From: SCGC-AG-212-J23 sp036406675
GTDB taxonomy: Bacteria > Pseudomonadota > Gammaproteobacteria > Burkholderiales > SG8-39
Length of the DNA: 64,000 nucleotides
NCBI GenBank assembly: GCA_036406675.1
Contig: DASXAO010000172.1
Coordinates: forward strand, 1-64,000
Direction of reading: 5' to 3'
The translations under genes were made by a program, and so were the position numbers. The notes under the pieces are model-generated. The model made no database searches. It was not told where the DNA came from and was given only the letters and a program-made list of their open reading frames with translations. Positions 9,983-18,396 of this stretch are shown piece after piece. Within the stretch, counting starts at the first letter, position 1. The number at the start of each line of letters is the position of its first letter.

Positions 9983-12055
9983 CTATGCAGCCTTCGCCAG
10001 CGGCAGCAGCACGCTGACCGATGCGCCCCGCGTCGGGCGGTTCTCGATCGCCACGCTGCCGTGATGCTCATCCACGATCTTCTTCACGATGGCGAGCCCC
10101 AGACCGGTGCCGCGCGGCTTGGTGGTGACGTAAGGCTCGAAGATCCGCGCCATCAGCTCCTCCGGAAAGCCGCCGCCGTTGTCGCTCACGGCGAGGCGCA
10201 CCTTGTCGCCCGCGAGCTCCGTGCGGACCTCGATCGACCCCGCCGCGCCGCGCGCCCCCGTATTCTCCAACGAGTCCTGCGCGTTCTGAACCAGGTTGTG
10301 GATCACCTGGCGGATTTGCGCGCCGTCGGCCCAGACCGCCGGGAGGGCTTCGGCGAGGCGCTTCACGATCGGCACCGCGGAATTTTCATACAGCGCCAGA
10401 ACGTCGGACACCAGGTTGTTGAGGTCCAGCCGCGCGGGCGCGGGCGCGGGCAGGCGCGCGTAATGCCGGAAATCGTCGACCATCGCCTTGAGCGCCGCCA
10501 CCTGGCTCACGATGGTGCCGGTCGCCCGGCGCAGCGTTTCGGCGTCCTCGCGCGCGAGACGTTCTCCCAGCTTCACTTCCAGCCGCTCGGCCGAAAGCTG
10601 GATCGGGGTCAAGGGGTTCTTGATCTCGTGCGCGAGGCGCCGCGCGACCTCGGCCCAGGCGGTCGCGCGCTGCGCCTGGATAAGCTGGGTGATGTCGTCG
10701 AACACCACCACATAGCCGCCGCCGGTGGCGAGCGGCAGACGTGCGCCGCGCGCGTGCACCGTCTTCCCGTCCCTCAGGGCGAGGTCCAGCTGCCAGTCCC
10801 TGGCGCCGTGCTCGACGCAGCGCTCGCGCATGCGCTCGGCGAAGGCCTCGAGCTCCGCGCCGAGGATCGCGCGCGCACCGCGATTCGAGATCGTCAGTCC
10901 CAGCTCGTGGTCGTACACCAGCACGCCCGCCGACAGGTTGGCCAGGATGCTCTCGAGGTGCGCCTTGGCCGCCTCCAGCGCAGCGCGGTTGGATTCGACC
11001 CCGCGGCGCGCGTCCTCGAGCTGGCGCGTCATCGAGTTGAAAGACTCGGTGAGCACGCCGAGCTCGTCGCGGCTGGTCACCGGGGCCTGGCGCGAGAAAT
11101 CGCCCCGGGCCACCGCCTGAGTGGCCTGGGCCAGGTTGGCGAGCGGCTCGGCGAGCAGGTTCGACTGCGTGGCGGCCACGGCGACCGCGACGAACAGCGC
11201 CATCAGCAGCGCGAAGCTCAGCGTGACGACGTAAATGCGCTTGAGCCCGTCGCGCGAGATCGCGAGCTCGCGGTAGTCGCGGTAGGCGCTTTCGACCGCC
11301 TCGGCGCTGCGGCCGAACTGCAGCGGGACGGTGTTGCGCAGCTGGAGAAAGCGCGCTTCCTCCGCCAGACCGCGGGCGCCGAGCGGCAGGACCACGCGCA
11401 GCGACAGCGGCCGACCTGCGACCGAATCCATCGTGGTGTAGCCGCGGTTGGCGCGTGCCTGGCGCAGCATGTCGCGGCTCGGCAGCTCGGGCACGAGGCG
11501 GGTGACGTCGTCGCTCGCGCTCGCGATCACGCGCCCGCTCGCGGTCACGACCACCGCGTCGGCCACGCCCGCCTGGCTGCGCAGGCGCTCGAGGCGCGCC
11601 GGCAGCTGCGGCTCCGAGCGCTCGGCCAGCTCGAGCGCCATCGCCTGCGCCTTGCCCTGGAGCTCGAGCATCATCTGGTCGATCGCCTGCTGGGCGAGGT
11701 TGATCCCGCCCTCGAGCGCGGCATCGACCTTGACGTCGAACCACGACTCGATCGAGCGCGTGAGGAACTGGACCGACACGGCATAGACGATGACTCCCGG
11801 CACGACCGCGAGCGCGGCGAAGCGCGCCAGCAGGCGCAGCGTCAGCCGCGTGCCGAAAACCCTTGCCCGATAGCGCCGCACGATCGCGACGACCTGGTAT
11901 ACGACGAGCGCGGCCAGCAGCGCGGCAAGCGCCGCGTTCAGCCCGAGAACGAGCGGATACTGCCGCTCGAGCACCGCGGTGTCGCTGCTTGCGGTGGCGA
12001 GCAGGAAGAGGCCCAGCGCCGCCACCACGCCGCCGACGATCAGCACCCACTTCAT
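9983..12055 (-). CDS. ntrY: NtrY-type membrane sensor histidine kinase
   Basis: The kinase of the NtrYX pair, about 690 residues. Order: N-terminal membrane helices, a long extracytoplasmic sensor segment, a further helix, HAMP, PAS, HisKA and HATPase_c. The phosphorylated His lies in RLAHEIKNPLTP, the N-box in NLVQNAQDSLEN, and the ATP-lid glycines in DNGGGFP and GTGLGLAIVKKI. The frame stays open 27 codons further upstream, but the ATG at 12055 (MKWVLIVGG) overlaps the stop of the DUF4390 gene as ATGA (12052-12055) and gives a normal first helix, so I chose it. NtrYX systems respond to nitrogen or redox state; the signal here is not evident. Confidence 0.93.
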   Translation of the reverse strand: MKWVLIVGGVVAALGLFLLATASSDTAVLERQYPLVLGLNAALAALLAALVVYQVVAIVRRYRARVFGTRLTLRLLARFAALAVVPGVIVYAVSVQFLTRSIESWFDVKVDAALEGGINLAQQAIDQMMLELQGKAQAMALELAERSEPQLPARLERLRSQAGVADAVVVTASGRVIASASDDVTRLVPELPSRDMLRQARANRGYTTMDSVAGRPLSLRVVLPLGARGLAEEARFLQLRNTVPLQFGRSAEAVESAYRDYRELAISRDGLKRIYVVTLSFALLMALFVAVAVAATQSNLLAEPLANLAQATQAVARGDFSRQAPVTSRDELGVLTESFNSMTRQLEDARRGVESNRAALEAAKAHLESILANLSAGVLVYDHELGLTISNRGARAILGAELEAFAERMRERCVEHGARDWQLDLALRDGKTVHARGARLPLATGGGYVVVFDDITQLIQAQRATAWAEVARRLAHEIKNPLTPIQLSAERLEVKLGERLAREDAETLRRATGTIVSQVAALKAMVDDFRHYARLPAPAPARLDLNNLVSDVLALYENSAVPIVKRLAEALPAVWADGAQIRQVIHNLVQNAQDSLENTGARGAAGSIEVRTELAGDKVRLAVSDNGGGFPEELMARIFEPYVTTKPRGTGLGLAIVKKIVDEHHGSVAIENRPTRGASVSVLLPLAKAA

Positions 12056-12660
12056 CGCGGCGGCGCTCCCTGCAGGTCGCGGCTCTCCACGGGCGCCGGC
12101 GCCTGCTCGAGCGCGCGCACGGTAAAGCGGTACCACGCCGAATCGAGGTGCAGGTCGCGCGCGGTGAGCGCGGAGAGCTGGAACGGCTTGGGCAGCAGCG
12201 AGACGTCGTGCCGCATGCGCAACGCCGCCTCGTAGTCGCCCGAGAGCGGGACGCTGCGCTCGACCACCAGCCAGTTGCGAACGCGCTTCAGCACGTTGAG
12301 CGCTTCCTCCAGCGTCGAGAAGTTCTGCTGCAGCAGCCCGGTCGACAGGCGGTACTGCCGCGACAGCGCATGATAGGACAGGCGCACCTGTAGACGGCGC
12401 ACGGCGGTCGTGTCGTCGAACCAGTACCAGCGCCGGCGGATCAGCTCGAACTCGACCCGGAAATAGATCGGCACGCCGTTGGCCACCACCTCGGCGAGCC
12501 GCGGCGTGAGCTGGAACGCGAAGTCGGCGTCGAGCATCAGGCCTTCCTCGGTCGCCCGCAGCGCGACGCCGCGCACCTCGATGTCGTCGGCGCGCGCGGC
12601 GCCCGCGGCGAGCGACGCGAGGAGCAGGGCGAATCTCGCGAGGAAGGCGATGCGGCGCAC
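12052..12660 (-). CDS. DUF4390 domain protein, probably exported
   Basis: A 202-residue protein with an N-terminal signal peptide (ARFALLLASLAAGAARA) followed by a DUF4390-type domain containing FDDTTAVRRLQVRLSYHALSRQYRL. The family is of unknown function and in betaproteobacteria is habitually encoded between rsmB and ntrY, as here. It starts 4 bp after the rsmB stop and its own stop overlaps the ntrY start. The conserved linkage suggests a periplasmic accessory to the NtrY sensor, but nothing in the sequence proves that. Confidence 0.85.
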   Translation of the reverse strand: MRRIAFLARFALLLASLAAGAARADDIEVRGVALRATEEGLMLDADFAFQLTPRLAEVVANGVPIYFRVEFELIRRRWYWFDDTTAVRRLQVRLSYHALSRQYRLSTGLLQQNFSTLEEALNVLKRVRNWLVVERSVPLSGDYEAALRMRHDVSLLPKPFQLSALTARDLHLDSAWYRFTVRALEQAPAPVESRDLQGAPPR

Positions 12661-12664
12661 CGCG

Positions 12665-13939
12665 TCAGGCTTGTTTTTGGATCAGGGCGTAGAAAAACCC
12701 GTCGTGCCGGGGGCCCGGCAGCCACTGGCCGTCCCCGCCGTCGGGCAACGGCAGGGACCGCGCGCCTCGCGTGCGTGCGAGGAATGCCTGCACCACTTGC
12801 TGGTTCTCCTGCGGAAATACCGAGCAGGTGACATACAGCAATTTACCATCCGCTGCGAGCACCTGCCAAAGCGCGTCCAGGATCGCCGCCTGGCGAGTCG
12901 CGAACGCCGGCGCGTCGCCGGCGCGACGCAGCCATTTGAGATCGGGATGGCGCCGCGCGACACCCGAGGCCGTGCAGGGCACGTCGGCGAGAATGCGGTC
13001 GAACGGCGCGCCATCCCACCAGTCCTGCGGCCGCGTGCAGTCGGCCGCCCGCACCTCGGCGTTCAGCGACAGCCGCTCGAGGGTGCGCGCCACGCGCTCG
13101 CAACGCGCCGCGTCCGCGTCGAGAGCGATGAGCGCGACGTCGGCGCACTCGAGCATATGAGCGCTTTTCCCGCCCGGGCCGGCGCACGCGTCGAGCACGC
13201 GCAGCCCCGGCGAGAGGTCGAGGAGGGCCGCTGCACGCTGCGCGCCTGCGTCCTGGACTGAAGCGTCGCCGCGGGCGAAGCCCGGGAGGCGCTCCACCGG
13301 CACGGGCTTCTCGAGGAGGAGCGACGCGCCTCCGATCGCGTTCGCGGCGATCCCCGACTCTGCGAGCCGCGCCAGGTAATCCGCTGGGGCGACGCGGCGC
13401 GTGTTCACGCGCAACGTCATCGGCGGATGCGCGTTGCCGGCGGCGAGGATCTCCTCCCAGCGTTCGGGATACGCGTCGCGCACGAGATCGATCCACCATT
13501 GCGGGTGCTGGTAACGCGCTTCCTGGTCTGCTCGCAGCCGCGCTTCCAGCGTCTCGCGGCTTCTAAGGTACGTGCGCAGCAACCCGTTCACGTAGTCCTT
13601 GGCCGGCCACCGCTCGAGCAGCGCGCAGGCGCGAACAGCCTGGTCGACGACCGTGTACTCGGCGTAGCGCCCGGATTGCAGCGCGTAGAAGGCGCACCAC
13701 AGGAGCGCTTGTACGAGCGGGTCTGGCGGGCCGCGTCGCGAGAGCGCGGCGACGATTGCTTGGACCAGACCGAAGCGCCGCAGCGTCCCGTGGGTGAGGT
13801 CGAGAAGGGCAGCGCGCGAGGTCTCGCTTCCTTCGGCGTTGCGGCTGAACTGATCGGCGAGACTGCGGCCGGAAGCGACCCGCGCCACCAGCCGGGCGGC
13901 GTCGCGCAGCGCGGGCGCCAGGGCGGCCGCGCCCTTCAT
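12665..13939 (-). CDS. rsmB: 16S rRNA (cytosine-967-C5)-methyltransferase RsmB
   Basis: Methylates C967 of 16S rRNA using SAM. It has 424 residues: an N-terminal NusB-like RNA-binding domain (about 1-140) and a C-terminal Rossmann methyltransferase. SAM motif I reads LDACAGPGGKSAHML. The two active-site cysteines of the RNA m5C family are in DVPCTASGV and LLYVTCSVFPQEN. The frame extends upstream, but the ATG at 13939 overlaps the fmt stop (ATGA) and begins at the expected place. The fmt-rsmB adjacency is typical of proteobacteria. Confidence 0.95.
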   Translation of the reverse strand: MKGAAALAPALRDAARLVARVASGRSLADQFSRNAEGSETSRAALLDLTHGTLRRFGLVQAIVAALSRRGPPDPLVQALLWCAFYALQSGRYAEYTVVDQAVRACALLERWPAKDYVNGLLRTYLRSRETLEARLRADQEARYQHPQWWIDLVRDAYPERWEEILAAGNAHPPMTLRVNTRRVAPADYLARLAESGIAANAIGGASLLLEKPVPVERLPGFARGDASVQDAGAQRAAALLDLSPGLRVLDACAGPGGKSAHMLECADVALIALDADAARCERVARTLERLSLNAEVRAADCTRPQDWWDGAPFDRILADVPCTASGVARRHPDLKWLRRAGDAPAFATRQAAILDALWQVLAADGKLLYVTCSVFPQENQQVVQAFLARTRGARSLPLPDGGDGQWLPGPRHDGFFYALIQKQA

Positions 13940-14847
13940 TCGAACCGGGCGCCTGCCGGCAAGGGATGGCCGCGCAGAAATTCGGCGGCACTGAGCCGCC
14001 TGCCGCCCGCGCGCTGCAGCTCGAGGATCCCGAGCGCGCCGTCGCCGCAACCGACGATCAAGCCTTCGCCCACCTCCCCCGGCGCGAGGCGCGAGCGATC
14101 GGCGATCCGGGCCCGCCAGATCTTGAGCTCCGCACCGTCGACGCGGGTCGACGCGCCCGGCGCCGGCCGAAAGGCGCGCACGGTGCGTTCGAGCTCTACC
14201 GCAGGACGGCTCCAGTCCAGCCGAGCCTCAAGCTTTTCGATCTTCCGGGCGTAAGTAACCCCTAGCTTCGACTGTGGCTCCGGGGCTGCGCCAGACTCCA
14301 CGTCCCGCAGCGCCTCGATGATGAGGTCGGCCCCGATCGCGGCCAATCGATCATGCAGGGTCCCCGCGTCGTCAGCGGTCTCGATCGGCGTCCGCGCTTG
14401 CTTCAGGACCGGGCCGGTGTCCAGTCCGGCGTCCATTTGCATGATGGAGATTCCGGTTTCCAAGTCGCCGGCCAAGAGTGCCCGCTGAATGGGCGCGGCG
14501 CCACGCCAGCGCGGAAGCAGCGAAGCATGAATGTTGAGGGCCCCGTGACGGCCGGCGTCGAGCAGCGGCTGCGGCAGGATGAGTCCGTAGGCGGCGACCA
14601 CGAGAGCGTCCGGTCGCGCGGCACGCACGCGCTCGACCGCGTCGGAGCGCTGCAAGCTTTCGGGTTGAAGCACTTCGATGCCGCGCGCCGCGGCAAGACG
14701 CTTCACGGGGCTTGAGCTCGACCGCAACCCGCGTCCGGCGGGACGGTCGGGCTGCGTCAGTGCGAGAACGACCTCATGCCCCGCGGCGAGCAGCCGAGCC
14801 AACGCCCGTTCCGCGAACTCGGGCGTGCCGGCAAAGACGAGGCGCAG
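13936..14847 (-). CDS. fmt: methionyl-tRNA formyltransferase, apparent CTG start
   Basis: Formylates initiator Met-tRNA; 303 residues. The formyltransferase domain has RLVFAGTPEFA at the N-terminus, QPDRPAGRG, and the catalytic segment LNIHASLLPRWRGAAPIQ. The C-terminal domain contains GVTYARKI. The first canonical codon in frame is TTG at 14802, which would remove the conserved VFAGTPEFA folate-site strand. The codon at the position where homologues begin is CTG (14847-14845), 10 nt after the def stop. No ATG, GTG or TTG precedes it within the def-fmt junction. Coupled initiation at CTG is the best explanation. A base error is possible, and there is no clear Shine-Dalgarno. Confidence 0.9.
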   Translation of the reverse strand: MRLVFAGTPEFAERALARLLAAGHEVVLALTQPDRPAGRGLRSSSSPVKRLAAARGIEVLQPESLQRSDAVERVRAARPDALVVAAYGLILPQPLLDAGRHGALNIHASLLPRWRGAAPIQRALLAGDLETGISIMQMDAGLDTGPVLKQARTPIETADDAGTLHDRLAAIGADLIIEALRDVESGAAPEPQSKLGVTYARKIEKLEARLDWSRPAVELERTVRAFRPAPGASTRVDGAELKIWRARIADRSRLAPGEVGEGLIVGCGDGALGILELQRAGGRRLSAAEFLRGHPLPAGARFE

Positions 14848-14857
14848 GAAAGCGCGA

Positions 14858-15361
14858 TCAGGCTGTCTTGCGCAGCTGCTTGGCGAGCTTCGCGCGAATG
14901 CGCTGCTGCTTGAGCTGCGACAAGTATTCGATGAAGACCTTGCCCTTCAGATGATCCATCTCGTGCTGGATGCACACCGCGAGCAGCCCCTGGGCCTCGA
15001 GCGTGAAGGCATTGCCGTTCTGGTCATAGGCGCGAACCTTGACGCGCTCGGCACGCTCCACCAGCTCGTAGATGGTCGGCACCGAGAGGCAGCCCTCCTC
15101 GATGTCGGACACGCCCACCGCCTCCACGATCTCGGGGTTCACGAGGACCACGAGGGAGTCACGCCGCTCCGAGACGTCGACCACGATGACCTGCTTGTGG
15201 ACATCGACCTGGGTGGCGGCGAGGCCGATGCCGGGGGCGGCGTACATGGTCTCGGTCATGTCGGCCACGAGCTTCTTCAGGGCGTCATCGAAGACCGTGA
15301 TCGGGGCGGCTTGCTTGTGGAGCCGGGCGTCGGGGTACCGCAGTATGTTCAAAACAGCCAT
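14858..15361 (-). CDS. def: peptide deformylase
   Basis: Removes the formyl group from nascent proteins; 167 residues, the usual length. All three catalytic motifs are intact: GIGLAATQV (motif 1), EGCLSVP with the metal-binding Cys (motif 2) and QHEMDHLKG with the two metal His and catalytic Glu (motif 3). It is the first gene of def-fmt-rsmB-DUF4390-ntrY-ntrX-trkA-trkH, transcribed away from the AT-rich intergenic region shared with the LysM gene. Pairing with fmt joins the enzymes that add and remove the formyl group. Confidence 0.97.
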   Translation of the reverse strand: MAVLNILRYPDARLHKQAAPITVFDDALKKLVADMTETMYAAPGIGLAATQVDVHKQVIVVDVSERRDSLVVLVNPEIVEAVGVSDIEEGCLSVPTIYELVERAERVKVRAYDQNGNAFTLEAQGLLAVCIQHEMDHLKGKVFIEYLSQLKQQRIRAKLAKQLRKTA

Positions 15362-15365
15362 CTGA

Positions 15366-15390
15366 GGACAAATTCGCGGGACAAATTCGC
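15366..15390. repeat. 12-bp direct repeat in the def leader
   Basis: GGACAAATTCGC occurs at 15366-15377 and again at 15379-15390, a 13-bp period. It lies between the def start codon and its probable -10 element, so it falls in the 5' leader of the def operon mRNA. It could be a tandem operator or a duplication scar. Confidence 0.8.
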
Positions 15391-15405
15391 TTGCTAATTG
15401 AATAG

Positions 15406-15436
15406 ATTATATGGACAATCTAACGCAACATATAAA
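15406..15436. promoter_or_regulatory. divergent promoter region for def and the LysM gene
   Basis: The 182-bp gap between def and the LysM gene (15362-15543) is markedly AT-rich around 15391-15440 in an otherwise GC-rich window. On the minus strand there is a perfect TATAAT (15411-15406) directed at def. On the plus strand TATAAA (15431-15436) is directed at the LysM gene. Neither has a good -35 at 17 nt. Confidence 0.5.
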
Positions 15437-15495
15437 CTATTCGGCCTTTGGATATCAGTACTTAGGGTACTACTTGGGGTCGACAAACAAAAATT

Positions 15496-15518
15496 CCAGC
15501 CGGTCCAGCCGGTCCAGG
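15496..15518. repeat. short tandem repeat in the LysM gene leader
   Basis: CCAGCCGGT is repeated head to tail at 15496-15504 and 15505-15513, followed by a partial third copy (CCAGG). It sits 25-50 bp upstream of the LysM start codon. No function is apparent. Confidence 0.7.
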
Positions 15519-15543
15519 ATGCCGCAAAAGGGACGGGGTCGCC

Positions 15544-16692
15544 ATGGTCCAGCAGTTCCGTAAGTCTATCACAGCGCTCATTTTCTTCGTCGTCTCCGCC
15601 TGGGCGGCTAGCGCCTGGGCGCAGGCGCCAAGCGCGCCGCTCGTGATCAAGCCGGACGCGCCTGACCGCTACGTGGTGGTGCCCGGCGACACCCTCTGGG
15701 GCATTTCCACGCGTTACACCGATTCTCCTTGGCGCTGGCCGGAGCTCTGGGGAATGAACCGCGAGCAGATCCAGAACCCGCACTTGATCTACCCCGGGAT
15801 GGTGCTGCTGCTCGATCGTGCCCGCGGCACGCTATCGGTCGCCGGAGCCCCTTCCGGCGCCCAGTCGGGTGCGCCTTCCGGTGCTCAGTCGGGTGCGCCC
15901 TCCGGAATGGCATCCGGGGCGCCGCCGAGCGGCACGAGCCGGCTCGCGCCGCGCGTGCGCGCCGAGTCGCTCTCGGAGCAGGAGATTCCGAGCATTCCGC
16001 CGTCGGCGATCGAGCCCTTCCTCTCGAGACCCCTCGTCATCGAGCCCGGCGGGCTCGACAAGGCGCCGACCATCGTGGCGACCGAGAAGGACCGCGTCAT
16101 CCTCTCCGCCGGTAATACCGCCTACGTACGCGGCATCGCGGAAGCCGGGGAAGAGACTTGGTACGTCTTTCGGCAGGGCGCGCCGCTCGTCGATCCGGAT
16201 ACCGAGCGCACCCTCGCGTACGAAGCCATCTACCTTGGCACGGCCCAGGTGACGCGCGCCGGGAATCCTGCCACGGTGGTGCTGACGAGCGCGGTGCAGG
16301 AAGTCAATGCCGGCGACAAGCTCGTCTCCGCCGGCCCGCCTGCGGCGATGAGCTACGCGCCCCATGCGCCGGCGGCGCAACTGCGCGGGCGCGTCATGAA
16401 GATCTACGGCAGCGTCGGACGCGTCGGCGAAGCCGGACCGCTCCAGATCATCGCCATCAATCGCGGTCGCGCCGACGGAGTCGAGGTCGGCCACGTGCTC
16501 GCGCTCTACTCGCTCGGCGGCGTGGTGCGCGACACCACCAAAGCGGCCAGCGCCGCCGATGCGCTTATCAAGCTGCCCGAGGAGCGCGCCGGGCTTTCGT
16601 TTGTGTTTCGCGTCTTCGACCGGGTATCCTACGCGCTGGTCATGCACGTCACGAGGCCCATCAGCCCGCTCGATGTGGTACGCACCCCGTAA
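15544..16692 (+). CDS. exported LysM peptidoglycan-binding protein
   Basis: A 382-residue secreted protein. Signal peptide ITALIFFVVSAWAASAWA, then a LysM domain at about 42-93 (YVVVPGDTLWGIS and NPHLIYPGMVLLL are its two ends). A low-complexity Ser/Gly/Ala/Pro/Gln linker (about 100-130) built from a DNA repeat comes next, followed by a long C-terminal region without a motif I can name. LysM binds N-acetylglucosamine-containing polymers, so the protein probably sits at the cell wall. Genes of this type stand just upstream of dprA in many betaproteobacteria, as here (6-bp gap to dprA). Confidence 0.9.
   Translation: MVQQFRKSITALIFFVVSAWAASAWAQAPSAPLVIKPDAPDRYVVVPGDTLWGISTRYTDSPWRWPELWGMNREQIQNPHLIYPGMVLLLDRARGTLSVAGAPSGAQSGAPSGAQSGAPSGMASGAPPSGTSRLAPRVRAESLSEQEIPSIPPSAIEPFLSRPLVIEPGGLDKAPTIVATEKDRVILSAGNTAYVRGIAEAGEETWYVFRQGAPLVDPDTERTLAYEAIYLGTAQVTRAGNPATVVLTSAVQEVNAGDKLVSAGPPAAMSYAPHAPAAQLRGRVMKIYGSVGRVGEAGPLQIIAINRGRADGVEVGHVLALYSLGGVVRDTTKAASAADALIKLPEERAGLSFVFRVFDRVSYALVMHVTRPISPLDVVRTP
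15853..15900 (+). repeat. 24-bp in-frame tandem repeat coding the LysM linker
   Basis: Two 24-bp units (15853-15876, 15877-15900) encode the octapeptide SGAQSGAP twice, followed by degenerate partial copies (SGMASGAP). The units differ at a few third codon positions. Being a multiple of three, copy-number change would only lengthen or shorten the linker. Confidence 0.85.
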
Positions 16693-16698
16693 GGCGGC

Positions 16699-17823
16699 AT
16701 GACGCAAGACCCCGGGCTGGCGAGCTGGCTGCAGCTCACGCTCACACCCGGGCTCGGCGCCGCAAGTTTGCGCGCCATGCTCAAGCAGTTCGGTCTGCCG
16801 CAGGTCGTCCTCCAGAAAAAGCGTTCCGAGCTGGCGGCATTCGCGTCGGCCGAGGCTCTCGGCGCGCTCGATTCCTCCGCGGTGCGCGAGGCGGTCGAGC
16901 GCAGCCTGCAGTGGGCGCAGACGCCCGGCCACGCGATCGTCACGCTCGCCGACGAAGCCTATCCGCGCGCCCTGCTCGAGATCGCCGATCCGCCGGCATT
17001 GCTGTACGCCGCGGGTCGCATCGAGCTCGCCTCGCGCCCGGCCCTCGCCGTGGTCGGAAGCCGCAACCCGAGTGCCCAGGGCGAGCGCAATGCGGAGAGC
17101 TTCGCGCGCGCGCTGAGCGAGGCCGGGCTCACGATCGTTTCGGGTCTAGCGCTCGGCGTCGACGCCGCCGCCCATCGCGGAGGCCTTGCCGGTGCGAGCA
17201 GCACGATCGCGGTCCTTGGCACGGGGATCGACATCGCTTATCCGCTGCGCAACGCCGCGCTCGCGGCAGAGGTGGCGAGCCGCGGCCTCCTGCTTTCGGA
17301 ATTCCCGCCCGGCACCCCGCCCGCGGCACATCACTTCCCGCGCCGCAACCGACTGATCAGCGGCCTGGCGCAGGGCTGCCTGGTGGTCGAGGCGGCGCTC
17401 GCCTCCGGCTCTCTCATCACCGCCCGCGCCGCCGCGGAGCAGGGTCGCGAAGTGTTCGCGATTCCCGGCTCGATCCACTCGCCGCTGTCCAAGGGCTGCC
17501 ACGCCCTGATCAAGTCGGGTGCGAAGCTGGTCGAATCGGCGGAGGACGTTCTCTCCGAGCTCGCGGGCTTTCGGCCGAGCGGCTTTGCCTCGACCGTGGC
17601 GGCGGCGCGCGAACCGGCATCCGAGGGCGAGCCGGCCGCGGCGGAGGCTGCGCTGCTCCAGCACATGGGCCACGATCCGGTCGACGTGGACTCCCTGTGC
17701 TCGCGCGCCGGGCTCTCGGCCGAGCAGGTGGCCTCCCAGCTCCTGCGGCTGGAGCTCGACGGCCGCGTGGCGTCGCTTCCCGGCGGCCTGTACCAGCGCC
17801 TCGAGATGGGGGAGCGCCGGTAA
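16699..17823 (+). CDS. dprA: DNA processing protein DprA
   Basis: Loads RecA onto incoming single-stranded DNA during natural transformation; 374 residues. The central Rossmann domain is intact, with VVGSRNPSAQGER, SGLALGVDAAAH, VLGTGIDIAYP, FPRRNRLISGL and ASGSLITARAA in order. A C-terminal winged-helix domain (about 315-365) resembles the DprA DML1-like domain. The ATG at 16699 is 6 bp after the LysM gene. Its presence alone does not show competence; no com genes occur in the window. Confidence 0.95.
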   Translation: MTQDPGLASWLQLTLTPGLGAASLRAMLKQFGLPQVVLQKKRSELAAFASAEALGALDSSAVREAVERSLQWAQTPGHAIVTLADEAYPRALLEIADPPALLYAAGRIELASRPALAVVGSRNPSAQGERNAESFARALSEAGLTIVSGLALGVDAAAHRGGLAGASSTIAVLGTGIDIAYPLRNAALAAEVASRGLLLSEFPPGTPPAAHHFPRRNRLISGLAQGCLVVEAALASGSLITARAAAEQGREVFAIPGSIHSPLSKGCHALIKSGAKLVESAEDVLSELAGFRPSGFASTVAAAREPASEGEPAAAEAALLQHMGHDPVDVDSLCSRAGLSAEQVASQLLRLELDGRVASLPGGLYQRLEMGERR

Positions 17824-17863
17824 ACCCAATCCCCAGTGCAACGTTAACAAGAAGGGAGCGCCT

Positions 17864-18322
17864 ATGTACGACATCCTCGTCTACGTGTTCGAGAACTGCC
17901 AGCAGGCCGAAGTGGCGCACGAAGCCGACCGCGTCGCGAAGAAGCTGTCCGCGGCCGGGTTCGAGGATTCCGACATCAGCGAAGCGCTGCACTGGCTCGC
18001 CGGCGTGCTCACCGCGCCGCACGCCGGCCTCACCAGCCTGCCCGACGCGAAGCGATCGTTCCGCGCGTTCGCCGCGCGCGAGATCGCGAAGCTCGACGCT
18101 CAATGCCGGGGCTTTCTCATGACGCTCGAGCACTCCGGGATCCTCAATCCGCAAACCCGCGAGCTGGTGATCGAGCGCTCGCTCGCGGCATCGGGCGAGG
18201 CGTTGACGCTGGAGCAGCTCAAGCTCATCGTGCTGATGGTGATGTGGAATCAGCAGACGGCGGCGAGCCGCCTCATGGCGGAGGACCTCTTCAGCGCGCC
18301 GCGCGCGCGGGTCGCGAGCTAG
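17864..18322 (+). CDS. smg: Smg family protein (DUF494)
   Basis: A 152-residue cytoplasmic protein of unknown function, recognised by its N-terminus MYDILVYVFENC and the closing helix segment LEQLKLIVLMVMWNQ. The GAAGGGAG ribosome-binding site at 17851-17858 is one of the strongest in the window and fixes the ATG at 17864. The dprA-smg adjacency (40 bp) is conserved across beta- and gammaproteobacteria. No catalytic residues can be assigned. Confidence 0.92.
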   Translation: MYDILVYVFENCQQAEVAHEADRVAKKLSAAGFEDSDISEALHWLAGVLTAPHAGLTSLPDAKRSFRAFAAREIAKLDAQCRGFLMTLEHSGILNPQTRELVIERSLAASGEALTLEQLKLIVLMVMWNQQTAASRLMAEDLFSAPRARVAS

Positions 18323-18350
18323 CGCGCTTTTCGCCGCGACGCGCCGGTGG

Positions 18351-18379
18351 TTGAGCCGGTGCTCGTTTGCACTTATCAT
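18351..18379 (+). promoter_or_regulatory. sigma70 promoter for topB
   Basis: TTGAGC (18351-18356) and TATCAT (18374-18379) are separated by exactly 17 nt, matching the consensus at 4 of 6 and 5 of 6 positions. The -10 lies 17 bp before the topB ATG, predicting a leader of about 10 nt. Confidence 0.5.
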
Positions 18380-18396
18380 CTGCCGCCTTTCGCGGC

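Noticed and set aside
12055..12136. 27-codon N-terminal extension of the NtrY-type kinase
   Set aside because: The extension is low-complexity Arg/Ala/Gly overlapping the DUF4390 3' end; the ATGA junction at 12052-12055 is the better start.
14800..14802. TTG 14802 as the fmt start
   Set aside because: It would remove the VFAGTPEFA strand needed for the formyltransferase fold.
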